Shown here in pieces: positions 51,895-60,327 of a stretch of 64,000 nt of DNA. Position 1 is the first letter of the stretch; every line of letters begins with the position of its first letter. Origin of the DNA: Paenibacillus castaneae (GTDB lineage: Bacteria > Bacillota > Bacilli > Paenibacillales > Paenibacillaceae); assembly GCF_002884445.1 (NCBI RefSeq), contig NZ_KZ614144.1:785272-849271 (forward strand), in the 5' to 3' direction. The notes below the pieces were generated by a model. It did not search any database. It worked only from the letters and a program-made list of their open reading frames with translations, and was not told the origin of the DNA. Position numbers and translations under genes: made by a program.

Positions 51895-54800
51895 ATGGAT
51901 TATGTTTTAAAGCGAAGAAGAATGCTTTCAATTTGGATGATTATTGCTATGATTTGGACAACTGCGGGTATTGCACCGGCACATGCTGACACAGCCAAGC
52001 TTACAAAGGTTGTTTTGGTTGGGGATTTGCAGTCCAAGCTAGGCCATAGCAGTGACTGGGACGCGGATGCTGCAGCAACCGAGATGATTAGCTTGGGCAA
52101 TGGAAATTATAGCTTTACGGGAAATCTTCCTGCAGGCACCTATCAATATAAAGTGGCGGTAGGAGGAAATTGGGACGAGAGCTACGGCTTTAGCAATTAT
52201 ACCGATACTAACGGCGCTCAAAATGATGGAAATATTCAGCTCACCATAACGGAAGACAATACGGCAATAACCTTTTACTATAACCATTATACTCATTGCA
52301 TAGCTGATTCTACTTACTACTTACCTATTGCTGCAGATAAACTGCCTAGAATTGTTGGCGATCTGCAAACCGTAATCGGAGATACAGAAAAATGGAAACC
52401 TGAGGCTGCGAAGTCCATTATGGATGATGCTGACTTGGATGGAATCTATTCCATAACGAAAACAGTACCTAAAGGAACGTATGAATATAAGATTGTACTA
52501 GGATCCACAGAGGAGGATCAGACGTACCCAGAAAAAAGTAAAGTTTTGATCCTTCCTCAGAAGCTTCCCGTAACGTTCAAATACAATATGCAGAATCATG
52601 CGGTTACTGCAGATTTTACGGTGCCTGTAGATTCTAGCGCAGATCCTGTTCCTGCCAATCACCTTCGGGTACATTACAATCGGGTTGACGGGAACTATGA
52701 GAATCAAGGCTTATGGCTTTGGGATCACGTCAAATCACCGTCCACCAACTGGTCGGATGGCGCAACGCCTTTTCCGGCTGGGAAGATCGATAGCTTCGGG
52801 GCTTACGTAGACATTCCGTTAGCTGATGGAGCATCAAAGGTTGGATTCCTAGTCGTTAATCGAAAAAGCGGGGTCAAAGACGGAGGGAATAAAGCCTTTG
52901 ATCTAAGCTCCCCCGAACTTAACGAGGTATGGATTCAAGAGGGCTCTGATAAAGTCTACTCCTTTATACCCGTCGTGCTTCCTGAACAAACGGTTCGTGT
53001 TCATTATGCCAGAAGCGATGGTAACCAGGGCGCATACGGTCTTTGGCTGTGGGGGCAGGTAGCTGAGGTATCCACTGGCTGGCCAGCGGGTGCTGCTGCT
53101 TTCTCAGAAGAGCATGTAGATCGCTATGGAGCATACATCGATATTCCATTACAAAAAAATGCTGAAAAAATAAATTTGATTGTCGTCAATCGCACCTCAG
53201 GAGACAAGGACGGCGGTGACAAAGCTTTCAATTTTCTTTCCAAATACAATCAGCTGTGGCTCAAAGAAGGAGACGACAACGTTTATGTATCTCCGCATGG
53301 AGAGGTGCCAGTTGGGCTGGTTTCCGCTGAAATCCTTTCTGATCATAAGCTTCTGCTTGGCTTTTCGATGACAGACGGGCTAGATGTGGAAGAATTGAAG
53401 AATGCGATTACGATTAAAGACAAAAACGGCGATGACATCGTTATTGATCAAGTGGTCATAAAAGGCGATACAAGCATCGAGGTCTTAGCATCTATTCCAT
53501 TAGATAAAGCACCCTTAAGTGTTACTTATTCGGGTAAAACCGTTTCCGCTGCGGCGGGATGGAGAATGATGGATGAGATGTACAACTATGAAGGCAATGA
53601 TCTCGGAGCGGCCTACAAAGCTGGCGGCGTTGACTTAAAGCTGTGGGCTCCAAAAGCAAGCGCAGTCCGTGCCAACTTTTTTGATAAAAGTGACTCGACA
53701 AAGTTGGTCGGAAGCATCGACTTAACCAAAGGAGACAAGGGAGTTTGGTCAGTAAGCATAACACCAAGCGATTCCCGGATTTCGGAGATTGCCGATTGGA
53801 AAGGCTACTTCTATCAATATGAAGTGACTAATGATGGCGTTACGAAGAAGGTACTTGATCCGTATGCCAAATCGATGGCAGAGTTCAGAGTCAATACAAA
53901 AGGTCAAGTTGGACCGGATGGAGACGCTGTTGGAAAAGCCGCGATTATAGATTTAAGTGAAACGAATCCTAATGCGCAATTTGATTTTGCTAATATTGAT
54001 GGTTATGAAAAGAGAGAGGATGCAATCATTTGGGAGGCTCATATTAGAGATTTCACTTCTGATCCATCCATTTCGGAAGGCCTGCATGACCGTTGGGGGA
54101 CTTACAGCGCTTTTATTGATAAGCTCGACTATATCAAATCACTTGGTGTAACACATGTTCAACTGCTTCCAGTCATGGCTTGGTATTACGGGGATGAAGC
54201 GAATATGACAGAGCGAGAGCTTGAATACTCTGCCCAAGATAATGAGTACAATTGGGGCTATGACCCCCACAACTATTTCTCTCCGGATGGCGCATATTCG
54301 GAGAACGCGAAAAACCCTGAGCTTCGTGTGAAAGAGCTGAAGGGATTGATTGATGCCATTCATGATGCAGGAATGGGGGTCATTCTGGATGTTGTTTATA
54401 CCCATATGGCCAAAGCTGATTTCTTGAATGATATTGTTCCGAATTATTACGCATTTCAAGATGCAAACGGCAATAATATTGGCGGCTTTGGAAACAACCT
54501 GGCTACCAATCATAAGATGGCGGAGAAGCTGATGGTGGATTCCGTTAAGTATTGGTTTGACGAGTACAAAATCGACGGAATGCGCTGGGATATGATGGGC
54601 GATGCCACATATGATTCCGTTCAGCATGCTTATGATGCGGCTGCAAGCATCAATCCTAAAGCCTTATTTATCGGAGAAGGCTGGAGGACATTCGGCGGAG
54701 CTGCATCTGATCCATCGCTGGCAGGCAAAGGCGCGGATCAGGATTGGATGGACAAAACGGACAATGTCGGCGTGTTCTCCGATGAAATTCGCAATGAACT

Positions 54801-56808
54801 GAAATCAGGCTTCGGATCTGAAGGTGAGCCTCGATTTATAACCGGCGGAGCAAGAAGCATAAATACTATTTTTAATAATATCAAAGCGCAGCCAAGCAAT
54901 ACGCCTGCTGATGCTCCTGGCGACATGGTGCAATATATAGAAGCGCATGACAATCTGCCCTTATACGATGTTATCGCTCAGTCCATTAAGAAGGACCCGG
55001 CAGTACCGGCCAATGATTTAGAAATTCACAAACGAATCCGGCTCGGAAATATGTTGATTCTAACCTCACAGGGAACGGCATTTCTCCATGCAGGGCAAGA
55101 ATATGGAAGAACGAAGCAATGGCTGGCTCCCGGCAAGCCGGAGCAGAAATACCATGAGTTATTCGATGATGCAGGCGTAGGCTTTGGTTATTTCGTTCAC
55201 GACTCCTACGATTCTTCGGATGCGATCAATAAATTTGATTGGCAGAAAGCGACCAATGCGGAGCTATTCCCAATCAATAATGAAACAAGGGATTATACAG
55301 CAGGATTGATTCAACTAAGGAAGTATACAGATGCATTCAGACTGGGCGATAAGAATTTGGTCAATGCCAACGTTACGCTCATTGAAGCGCCGGAAGTGAA
55401 AGCAGATGATCTAGTTATCGGCTACAAAAACAAGGCAACTGACGGCACAGGTGAATATTATGTGTTTATGAATGCGGATAACAAGGAAAGAACGATCACG
55501 CTGTCCCAGGACTTAACATCAGGAACGGTCATTGCAGATAATGATGAAGCGGGAATTAAGGCTGTATCTGCTCCATCAGGCTTTGAGTTGACAGCTAGCT
55601 CCATAAAGCTTGATCCTTTGACAGCAGTCATTATTAGGATGGAGTCTGCCGCACCGACAACCCCGAATACGTCTGTTCCATCAACTCATAATGCTGATGC
55701 TCAGGTGATTCAAGAAAGCAGCTTGCAAAATGGTCGGGATGGCAAAGTTTCCTTAACTATCGATACAGGCAAAGCGGCCGTGCTTCTGCCGCTTAAGGCT
55801 GCTGCTATTTTAGGCAAGAATGATCTTGAGCTGAGAATGAATGGCTTGACTGTTACGCTGCCAAATGCAGTGCTAGCGGGCATGCCAAGCTTGGTGAAAG
55901 CTGGCGACACAGATGGCTCGCGTATTTTGTTCCAGGCGAAGCCGCTCACCGAGGCAGCTGTCAGCTCGATAATGAACAGCATGAATGTTGTTCAAGGCGA
56001 GTTCAAAGCAGGCTCACAGGTTTATGAGTTCAAGCTGAGTGTGATTACGAGTGAAGGAACGGCTATAGAAGTAACGAAATTTGAGAAACCGATTATCGTT
56101 GCGTTTATGGTCAGTGAGAGTGTAAATACAGAGCTTATCGGTATTTATTATATTAGCGATAACGGTAAGCCGGAATATGTCGGAGGAGTCTTGAACGGAA
56201 ACATCATGACGTCTCAATTATTCCATTTCAGCAAATATACCGTGCTTGAAAGAAATAAGTCATTCTCAGATGTGTCGGCCAGTCACTGGGCTTCTTCTGC
56301 AATCAAGGCATTAGCTGCCAAAGGAATTGTGACGGGTATTAGCGATACGCAGTTTGCCCCTCAAGCTAACGTAACCCGTGCGGAATTCGCAGCGATGCTC
56401 ATTCGAGCACTTGGTGTTAAGACGGAAGGAAGGGCAGGAAACGGAGGCTTCGCAGATGTCAGCGCGGACAAATGGTATTCCGCTTACGTGGCGACAGCTG
56501 TGGAGCTCGGTATTGTGAAAGGACGCAGCGACAAAGCATTCGCTCCGAATGCAACGATTAGCCGCGAGGAAATGGCGGTCATGATCGTTCGTGCGTATGA
56601 AGTAAAAATAGGTAAAGCGTCAGAGGCGACGGCAAAGCAAGCTTCATTTGCTGATGGCAATGAGATTAGCAGCTGGGCTGCTGAATCGGTCGCCGCGGCT
56701 GAGGAGCTAGGACTTGTTCAAGGCAGCTCGAACGGACGTTATATGCCGAAGAGCCAAATGACTCGCGCGGAAAGCGCTAAGGCCATTTACAATTTATTAG
56801 GGAAATAG
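51895..56808 (+). CDS. pulA: SLH-anchored type I pullulanase (multidomain)
   Basis: A 1637-residue secreted enzyme that cleaves alpha-1,6 links of pullulan and branched starch. After a signal peptide (about 1-31) come two X25-type starch-binding-like modules (about 37-135, 152-236), two CBM41 modules (about 256-358, 368-466; each with LWLW), a beta domain, a CBM48 (about 570-655) and the GH13 barrel (about 700-1135). The type I hallmark YNWGYDP is present, and catalytic residues are Asp899 (MRWDMMG), Glu928 (IGEGW) and Asp1019 (EAHDN). A C-terminal beta domain, a second beta region and three SLH modules (about 1456-1637) anchor it to the wall. cre-like sites precede it. Confidence 0.93.
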   Translation: MDYVLKRRRMLSIWMIIAMIWTTAGIAPAHADTAKLTKVVLVGDLQSKLGHSSDWDADAAATEMISLGNGNYSFTGNLPAGTYQYKVAVGGNWDESYGFSNYTDTNGAQNDGNIQLTITEDNTAITFYYNHYTHCIADSTYYLPIAADKLPRIVGDLQTVIGDTEKWKPEAAKSIMDDADLDGIYSITKTVPKGTYEYKIVLGSTEEDQTYPEKSKVLILPQKLPVTFKYNMQNHAVTADFTVPVDSSADPVPANHLRVHYNRVDGNYENQGLWLWDHVKSPSTNWSDGATPFPAGKIDSFGAYVDIPLADGASKVGFLVVNRKSGVKDGGNKAFDLSSPELNEVWIQEGSDKVYSFIPVVLPEQTVRVHYARSDGNQGAYGLWLWGQVAEVSTGWPAGAAAFSEEHVDRYGAYIDIPLQKNAEKINLIVVNRTSGDKDGGDKAFNFLSKYNQLWLKEGDDNVYVSPHGEVPVGLVSAEILSDHKLLLGFSMTDGLDVEELKNAITIKDKNGDDIVIDQVVIKGDTSIEVLASIPLDKAPLSVTYSGKTVSAAAGWRMMDEMYNYEGNDLGAAYKAGGVDLKLWAPKASAVRANFFDKSDSTKLVGSIDLTKGDKGVWSVSITPSDSRISEIADWKGYFYQYEVTNDGVTKKVLDPYAKSMAEFRVNTKGQVGPDGDAVGKAAIIDLSETNPNAQFDFANIDGYEKREDAIIWEAHIRDFTSDPSISEGLHDRWGTYSAFIDKLDYIKSLGVTHVQLLPVMAWYYGDEANMTERELEYSAQDNEYNWGYDPHNYFSPDGAYSENAKNPELRVKELKGLIDAIHDAGMGVILDVVYTHMAKADFLNDIVPNYYAFQDANGNNIGGFGNNLATNHKMAEKLMVDSVKYWFDEYKIDGMRWDMMGDATYDSVQHAYDAAASINPKALFIGEGWRTFGGAASDPSLAGKGADQDWMDKTDNVGVFSDEIRNELKSGFGSEGEPRFITGGARSINTIFNNIKAQPSNTPADAPGDMVQYIEAHDNLPLYDVIAQSIKKDPAVPANDLEIHKRIRLGNMLILTSQGTAFLHAGQEYGRTKQWLAPGKPEQKYHELFDDAGVGFGYFVHDSYDSSDAINKFDWQKATNAELFPINNETRDYTAGLIQLRKYTDAFRLGDKNLVNANVTLIEAPEVKADDLVIGYKNKATDGTGEYYVFMNADNKERTITLSQDLTSGTVIADNDEAGIKAVSAPSGFELTASSIKLDPLTAVIIRMESAAPTTPNTSVPSTHNADAQVIQESSLQNGRDGKVSLTIDTGKAAVLLPLKAAAILGKNDLELRMNGLTVTLPNAVLAGMPSLVKAGDTDGSRILFQAKPLTEAAVSSIMNSMNVVQGEFKAGSQVYEFKLSVITSEGTAIEVTKFEKPIIVAFMVSESVNTELIGIYYISDNGKPEYVGGVLNGNIMTSQLFHFSKYTVLERNKSFSDVSASHWASSAIKALAAKGIVTGISDTQFAPQANVTRAEFAAMLIRALGVKTEGRAGNGGFADVSADKWYSAYVATAVELGIVKGRSDKAFAPNATISREEMAVMIVRAYEVKIGKASEATAKQASFADGNEISSWAAESVAAAEELGLVQGSSNGRYMPKSQMTRAESAKAIYNLLGK

Positions 56809-56816
56809 GTAACAGA

Positions 56817-56856
56817 AAGAGCGTCCTTCAGCCAGCACTGGCCAAAGGACGCTCTT
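56817..56856. terminator. Bidirectional 12-bp terminator
   Basis: AAGAGCGTCCTT (56817-56828) pairs perfectly with AAGGACGCTCTT (56845-56856), flanked by T-rich sequence on both strands. It serves the convergent pullulanase and EamA genes. Confidence 0.8.
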
Positions 56857-56865
56857 CTTGTTGAT

Positions 56866-57744
56866 TTATTCTTTTCCGTGACGGATGAATAGCCAGACGC
56901 CAAAAAGAATCAATGCGCCTGCCGCCAGCTGGTAGGCCGTCAGCGCTTCCTTCAGAAGCACCCAAGCAAGCAGGGATGCTATTACAGGCTCACCAAGCAC
57001 CGACATGGATACGGCCGTGGCACTCATATGCTTCAGCAGCCAGTTGAACAGATAATGGCCGAACAGCGTTGGAACAATGGCTAGCAGCAGGAATATGCCC
57101 CATTCCTTCGTGCTGTAACCGGTAAACGAATATCCGCGTGCAGCGTTATAGAAGGCAAGAGCTGTCGCTGCCATAAAAAACACCCAAAAATTATAAGCAA
57201 ATGCACTCATATCCTTGCGGAGCTGCTTGCCGATCAGCATGTGAACGGCTACGGCAACCGTACCTAGAAAGGATAAAATATCGCCTAGCAATGCTTCTCT
57301 TGAGAGGCTGAAGTCACCTGAGCCTATGACGATTGAGCCGACCATCGCAATACCCATACCTGCCAGCATAATGCGGCTAGCCTTCGCCTTGAACAGCCAA
57401 TAAGATCCTAGCATGACCAGTACTGGCTCAAGCGTTAATATAACAGTCGAGCTGGCTACGGTCGTTAATCGCAGCGATCCCATCCATAGCAGAAAATGCA
57501 GTCCCAGCATAATGCCGGAAGCCGTCAGTAAATACCATTGCCGCGCGGTTAAATGAAAGATTTCAGTACGATACTTCCAAACGAGCGGCAGCATAATCAG
57601 ATTCGTTAAATATAATCGATACATGGCGATAACGGACACATCTGCATTAGACCAACGAACGAATATAGAGGAGAAGGATATGGCGATAATACCGATGATA
57701 TAAAGTATTTCAAAGGCTGCAAGAGGTTTAATGTTTCGGTTCAT
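56866..57744 (-). CDS. EamA/DMT-family transporter
   Basis: A 292-residue protein with ten hydrophobic helices in two EamA repeats (about 10-145 and 155-288), the standard length for drug/metabolite transporters. The first repeat holds FSSIFVRWSNADVSVIAMYRL and TVILTLEPVLVML; the second ends with SVLGEPVIASLLAWVLLKEAL, the typical E-P motif of each half. Members export amino acids, nucleosides or drugs; the substrate is not indicated by neighbours. It is monocistronic, divergent from the TPR/Gmad2 gene. Confidence 0.87.
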   Translation of the reverse strand: MNRNIKPLAAFEILYIIGIIAISFSSIFVRWSNADVSVIAMYRLYLTNLIMLPLVWKYRTEIFHLTARQWYLLTASGIMLGLHFLLWMGSLRLTTVASSTVILTLEPVLVMLGSYWLFKAKASRIMLAGMGIAMVGSIVIGSGDFSLSREALLGDILSFLGTVAVAVHMLIGKQLRKDMSAFAYNFWVFFMAATALAFYNAARGYSFTGYSTKEWGIFLLLAIVPTLFGHYLFNWLLKHMSATAVSMSVLGEPVIASLLAWVLLKEALTAYQLAAGALILFGVWLFIRHGKE

Positions 57745-57948
57745 AGTTGCGTGATCTCCAATGCTGTATGTAGTAAGCCTCAGCTTCCCGTACGTTATCG
57801 TACTATAACCGGTGAGCAGCTTGCAATTGTTATATTTGTCAAAAGGCTTTATATCATTTTATGTTTCCATAGAAGGGAGAGAAAGTGCTTTTTTACGCGT
57901 ATTGAGCATACATCTCAGAAGAAGCTAGTGAAAGAAGGAGGAAAGCTG

Positions 57949-59028
57949 ATGAGCTTTATTCCGCTTAAGAATAATTTGGATGTCATTGCAGGCCTGCTTC
58001 CGCTTAGTGCGAGGTTTGCCAAGCTTCCTGACGGGAGTCCAGCCTGTATATTGACTGACATCGACGGTGACGGCTTCAATGAAATTATTGTTGTTTATAT
58101 AGAGCAGGGTGACTTATTTATTAGCGTATTTAAACAAATGGAAGGTGTTTGGAGGAGACGAGCCACTGAGAAAGGAAATGGTGCTGACCTCACCCATTTG
58201 CTTGCTGCTCCCCTTGCGAGCGAGAATGCACAAACCATTATATTGGGCTGGCATATCGGCAGCATGTGGTCAGAGCTGAGCTTGCTGCAGTGGCGGGAAG
58301 GGACATTGAAGGACACCGTTGCAAGGGGGATTTTGTTCAGCAGGCTGGAGGTTGAAGACATGCCATCCGTTTCGGGGAAGGATGGTAGGGATGAGCTTGC
58401 GATATGGGTGCATGATTCAGGAGAGGCTTATAAAATCGCAGTTTACCGTCTTGGCTTGCAAGGACTCGTAATGGCCGAGGATGTTTATCCGTATTATTTC
58501 CGCAAGGTGATCGGTTATTACGAGGAATTGATTGAGAAATTGCCTCAATCCTCGATCTATTGGTATTATCTCGCAGATGCGCAAAGGAAAGCGGGGCTGC
58601 TGCGCTTGGCTATCCAATCTATCGATTACGCGCTCTCGCTGCCTAATCCATATCCATCCAAAGAAGAGCTTATGAAGCTGAGGCAAAAGCTGCAAACAGA
58701 AGCCACGTTTATACCTATTGGAGTATTTCGCAATATTAGAGTGAGAAGAATTGCAGCTGGACATTATAGCGTATCAGGTGAAGCGAAAGTGCTTGAGGGG
58801 ATCGTCGGCTATGAGGTGCTTGAGAAACAGAAGCCAATCCTGCAGTCATATACGAAGGCAAGTGCCGGAGGCCCGGCTTGGGGTACGTTCAGCATAATCA
58901 TTCACATTAAAGAAAAACCAATTACCGCCTATGCTTTGCTGCTCTTTGAGCCTAACGGATCAGCAGAATTTGAGAATGGCATTTCTGCTGTTCATTCCGT
59001 CACGATCCCTCTGACAGCTTCCAGATAG
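57949..59028 (+). CDS. FG-GAP-like / TPR / Gmad2 domain protein
   Basis: A 359-residue protein from ATG 57949, 8 nt after AAGGAGGA; the open frame extends upstream to 57751 without a site. The N-terminal part (about 10-165) is beta-rich with an ILTDIDGDGFNEIIVVY calcium-loop-like FG-GAP/VCBS segment; a tetratricopeptide pair follows (about 180-235: YYEELIEKLPQSSIYWYYLADAQRKAG), and the C-terminal 100 residues match the Gmad2 immunoglobulin-like domain linked to spore germination and cell-wall proteins. No signal peptide or lipobox is visible, so its location is unclear. The combination is unusual. Function unknown. Confidence 0.6.
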   Translation: MSFIPLKNNLDVIAGLLPLSARFAKLPDGSPACILTDIDGDGFNEIIVVYIEQGDLFISVFKQMEGVWRRRATEKGNGADLTHLLAAPLASENAQTIILGWHIGSMWSELSLLQWREGTLKDTVARGILFSRLEVEDMPSVSGKDGRDELAIWVHDSGEAYKIAVYRLGLQGLVMAEDVYPYYFRKVIGYYEELIEKLPQSSIYWYYLADAQRKAGLLRLAIQSIDYALSLPNPYPSKEELMKLRQKLQTEATFIPIGVFRNIRVRRIAAGHYSVSGEAKVLEGIVGYEVLEKQKPILQSYTKASAGGPAWGTFSIIIHIKEKPITAYALLLFEPNGSAEFENGISAVHSVTIPLTASR

Positions 59029-59448
59029 CTGAAGGGCAGCCTGAGCAAAACCACTCCCTTATGTAGCACGACACTTCCATCAATTTAAATCTAGTGGACC
59101 AGCCTCATCCCAGAAACTAAGCGTCCTTTCGGAAAATAGAGCTAGAAACTAGCTCTATTTCACAAAATCAGCTTCCTTTAGGGCAAATAGAGCTAGAAAT
59201 TAGCTCTATTTCGAAGAAAATGAGCAGCTGCGAGCTCATATGATGTTAGATGAGAAGAAATAGAGCTAGAAATTAGCTCTATTTCGAAGAAAATGAGCAG
59301 CTGCGAGCTCATATGATGTTAGATGAGAAGAAATAGAGCTAGAAATTAGCTCTATTACACAAAATTAGCTTCCTTTAGGACAAATAGAGCTAGAAATTAG
59401 CTCTATTTCGAAGAAAACGAGCACATAGGATCATACGAAGAGGGTGTG
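59029..59448. other. 420-bp intergenic region with repeats
   Basis: Most of this region is repeat cluster B (59134-59408). The first 100 bp and the last 40 bp hold nothing that I can identify. Confidence 0.6.
59134..59408. repeat. Palindromic repeat cluster B (P-a-P-b-P-b-P-a-P)
   Basis: Five copies of the P palindrome (AAATAGAGCTA-GAAAT-TAGCTCTATTT or with CTAG-AAA-CTAG centre) lie at 59134-59160, 59185-59211, 59258-59284, 59331-59357 and 59382-59408. Start spacings are 51, 73, 73 and 51 bp. The two 73-bp units 59212-59284 and 59285-59357 differ only in the last base, a recent tandem duplication. Spacers match cluster A: the short one has AATCAGCTTCCTTTAGG, the long one has GAGCTCATATGATGTTAGATGAG. 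The right edge shares CATACGAAGA with cluster A's GTACGAAGA. Confidence 0.92.
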
Positions 59449-60225
59449 CTATCCAGCTTGTCCAGCCGTAGGCTTCGCCGCCTTCTCCAGCTCCGCATCG
59501 AAATATTGCTGCAGCTCTGCGACTTTTCTTACATCCTCGAATGAGGCTTTACCCGCTAAATACTTCTCGGCGAACACTTCCCACTGCGGAACGATCTTCT
59601 GAGCGTGCATGGAACGAATCGCATTTTTGACCATTCTGCGTTCCTTAGCGTTGGTGTACATATCTTTGAATTGCTGCTTGAGTTCGAAATCCAGCTCGGT
59701 GAATATTTTGCGGAATACTTCAGCAGTCATCCGTGCATCATCAAGAGCACGATGTGCGGAGCCTTCAGCCGTTATTTCGAGATCAATTAAAGCCGCTTCG
59801 ACGCTGACGTCGTTCGTTACATTCTTATAACGAATATATCCTTTTAACAGGTCGAAATAGTCAGCAGCCATCCAGAAGCTGTCATCAAGCTTATGCATCC
59901 GTGTATCATAAACAATTCGCTTCAAATCCTCGCCGCCCCACGTAAAGAGGAGGAAGGCTTCGCTTTTTTTCAGCCATCGGGTGAAATCAGCAATCACTTT
60001 AGGAAAGCGGCTCGCCGCGTCGATATCTTCCTGCGGAATACCGGTTTTTTTCTTAATAAAGCTGTTAAGCTTCGAGAAATAAATAGGTTTGATCAATGCA
60101 GAAAATTCATCAACTTGCTCTAAAGCGCTATTTAGCCGAACTGCGCCAATCTCGATGACCTCCATAGGTAAATCGCTGGCGAATTTGCGGCCGTTAAATT
60201 CAATATCTAATATAATATAATCCAA
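59449..60225 (-). CDS. DEDDh 3'-5' exonuclease (DnaQ/KapD-like)
   Basis: A 258-residue exonuclease. The catalytic set is DEDDh: Asp7 and Glu9 in IILDIEFNG, then an Asp in the FDLLKGY region, and His-Asp in AHRALDDARMTAEV. I chose TTG 60225 because GGAGGT lies 8 nt upstream and the family start (DYIILDIE) begins there; ATG 60261 would add 12 residues and its own GGAGG is 15 nt away. A C-terminal helical extension of about 70 residues follows the nuclease fold. Relatives process RNA or DNA ends (KapD/ERI-1-type). It is monocistronic. Confidence 0.85.
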   Translation of the reverse strand: MDYIILDIEFNGRKFASDLPMEVIEIGAVRLNSALEQVDEFSALIKPIYFSKLNSFIKKKTGIPQEDIDAASRFPKVIADFTRWLKKSEAFLLFTWGGEDLKRIVYDTRMHKLDDSFWMAADYFDLLKGYIRYKNVTNDVSVEAALIDLEITAEGSAHRALDDARMTAEVFRKIFTELDFELKQQFKDMYTNAKERRMVKNAIRSMHAQKIVPQWEVFAEKYLAGKASFEDVRKVAELQQYFDAELEKAAKPTAGQAG

Positions 60226-60327
60226 AATTGTTACCTCCGATAGATAGCCTGTGTTATCCATTCTATCAGAAAAGAGCCTCCAGATGGAAACTACAATATG
60301 GCAAGAGCCGGAAAGTACACCGCAAGC

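Noticed and set aside
54139..54627. A 162-codon minus-strand frame inside the pullulanase gene.
   Set aside because: It lies opposite the catalytic GH13 segment, which is clearly coding on the plus strand.
57751..57948. A 66-codon N-terminal extension of the FG-GAP/TPR/Gmad2 protein.
   Set aside because: It has no ribosome binding site and overlaps the divergent promoter region of the EamA gene; ATG 57949 has an excellent site.
59134..59408. Possible CRISPR array, because of regular palindromic repeats.
   Set aside because: The intervening sequences are themselves repeated rather than unique, the repeats are strongly palindromic, spacings alternate between 51 and 73 bp, and no cas gene is present.
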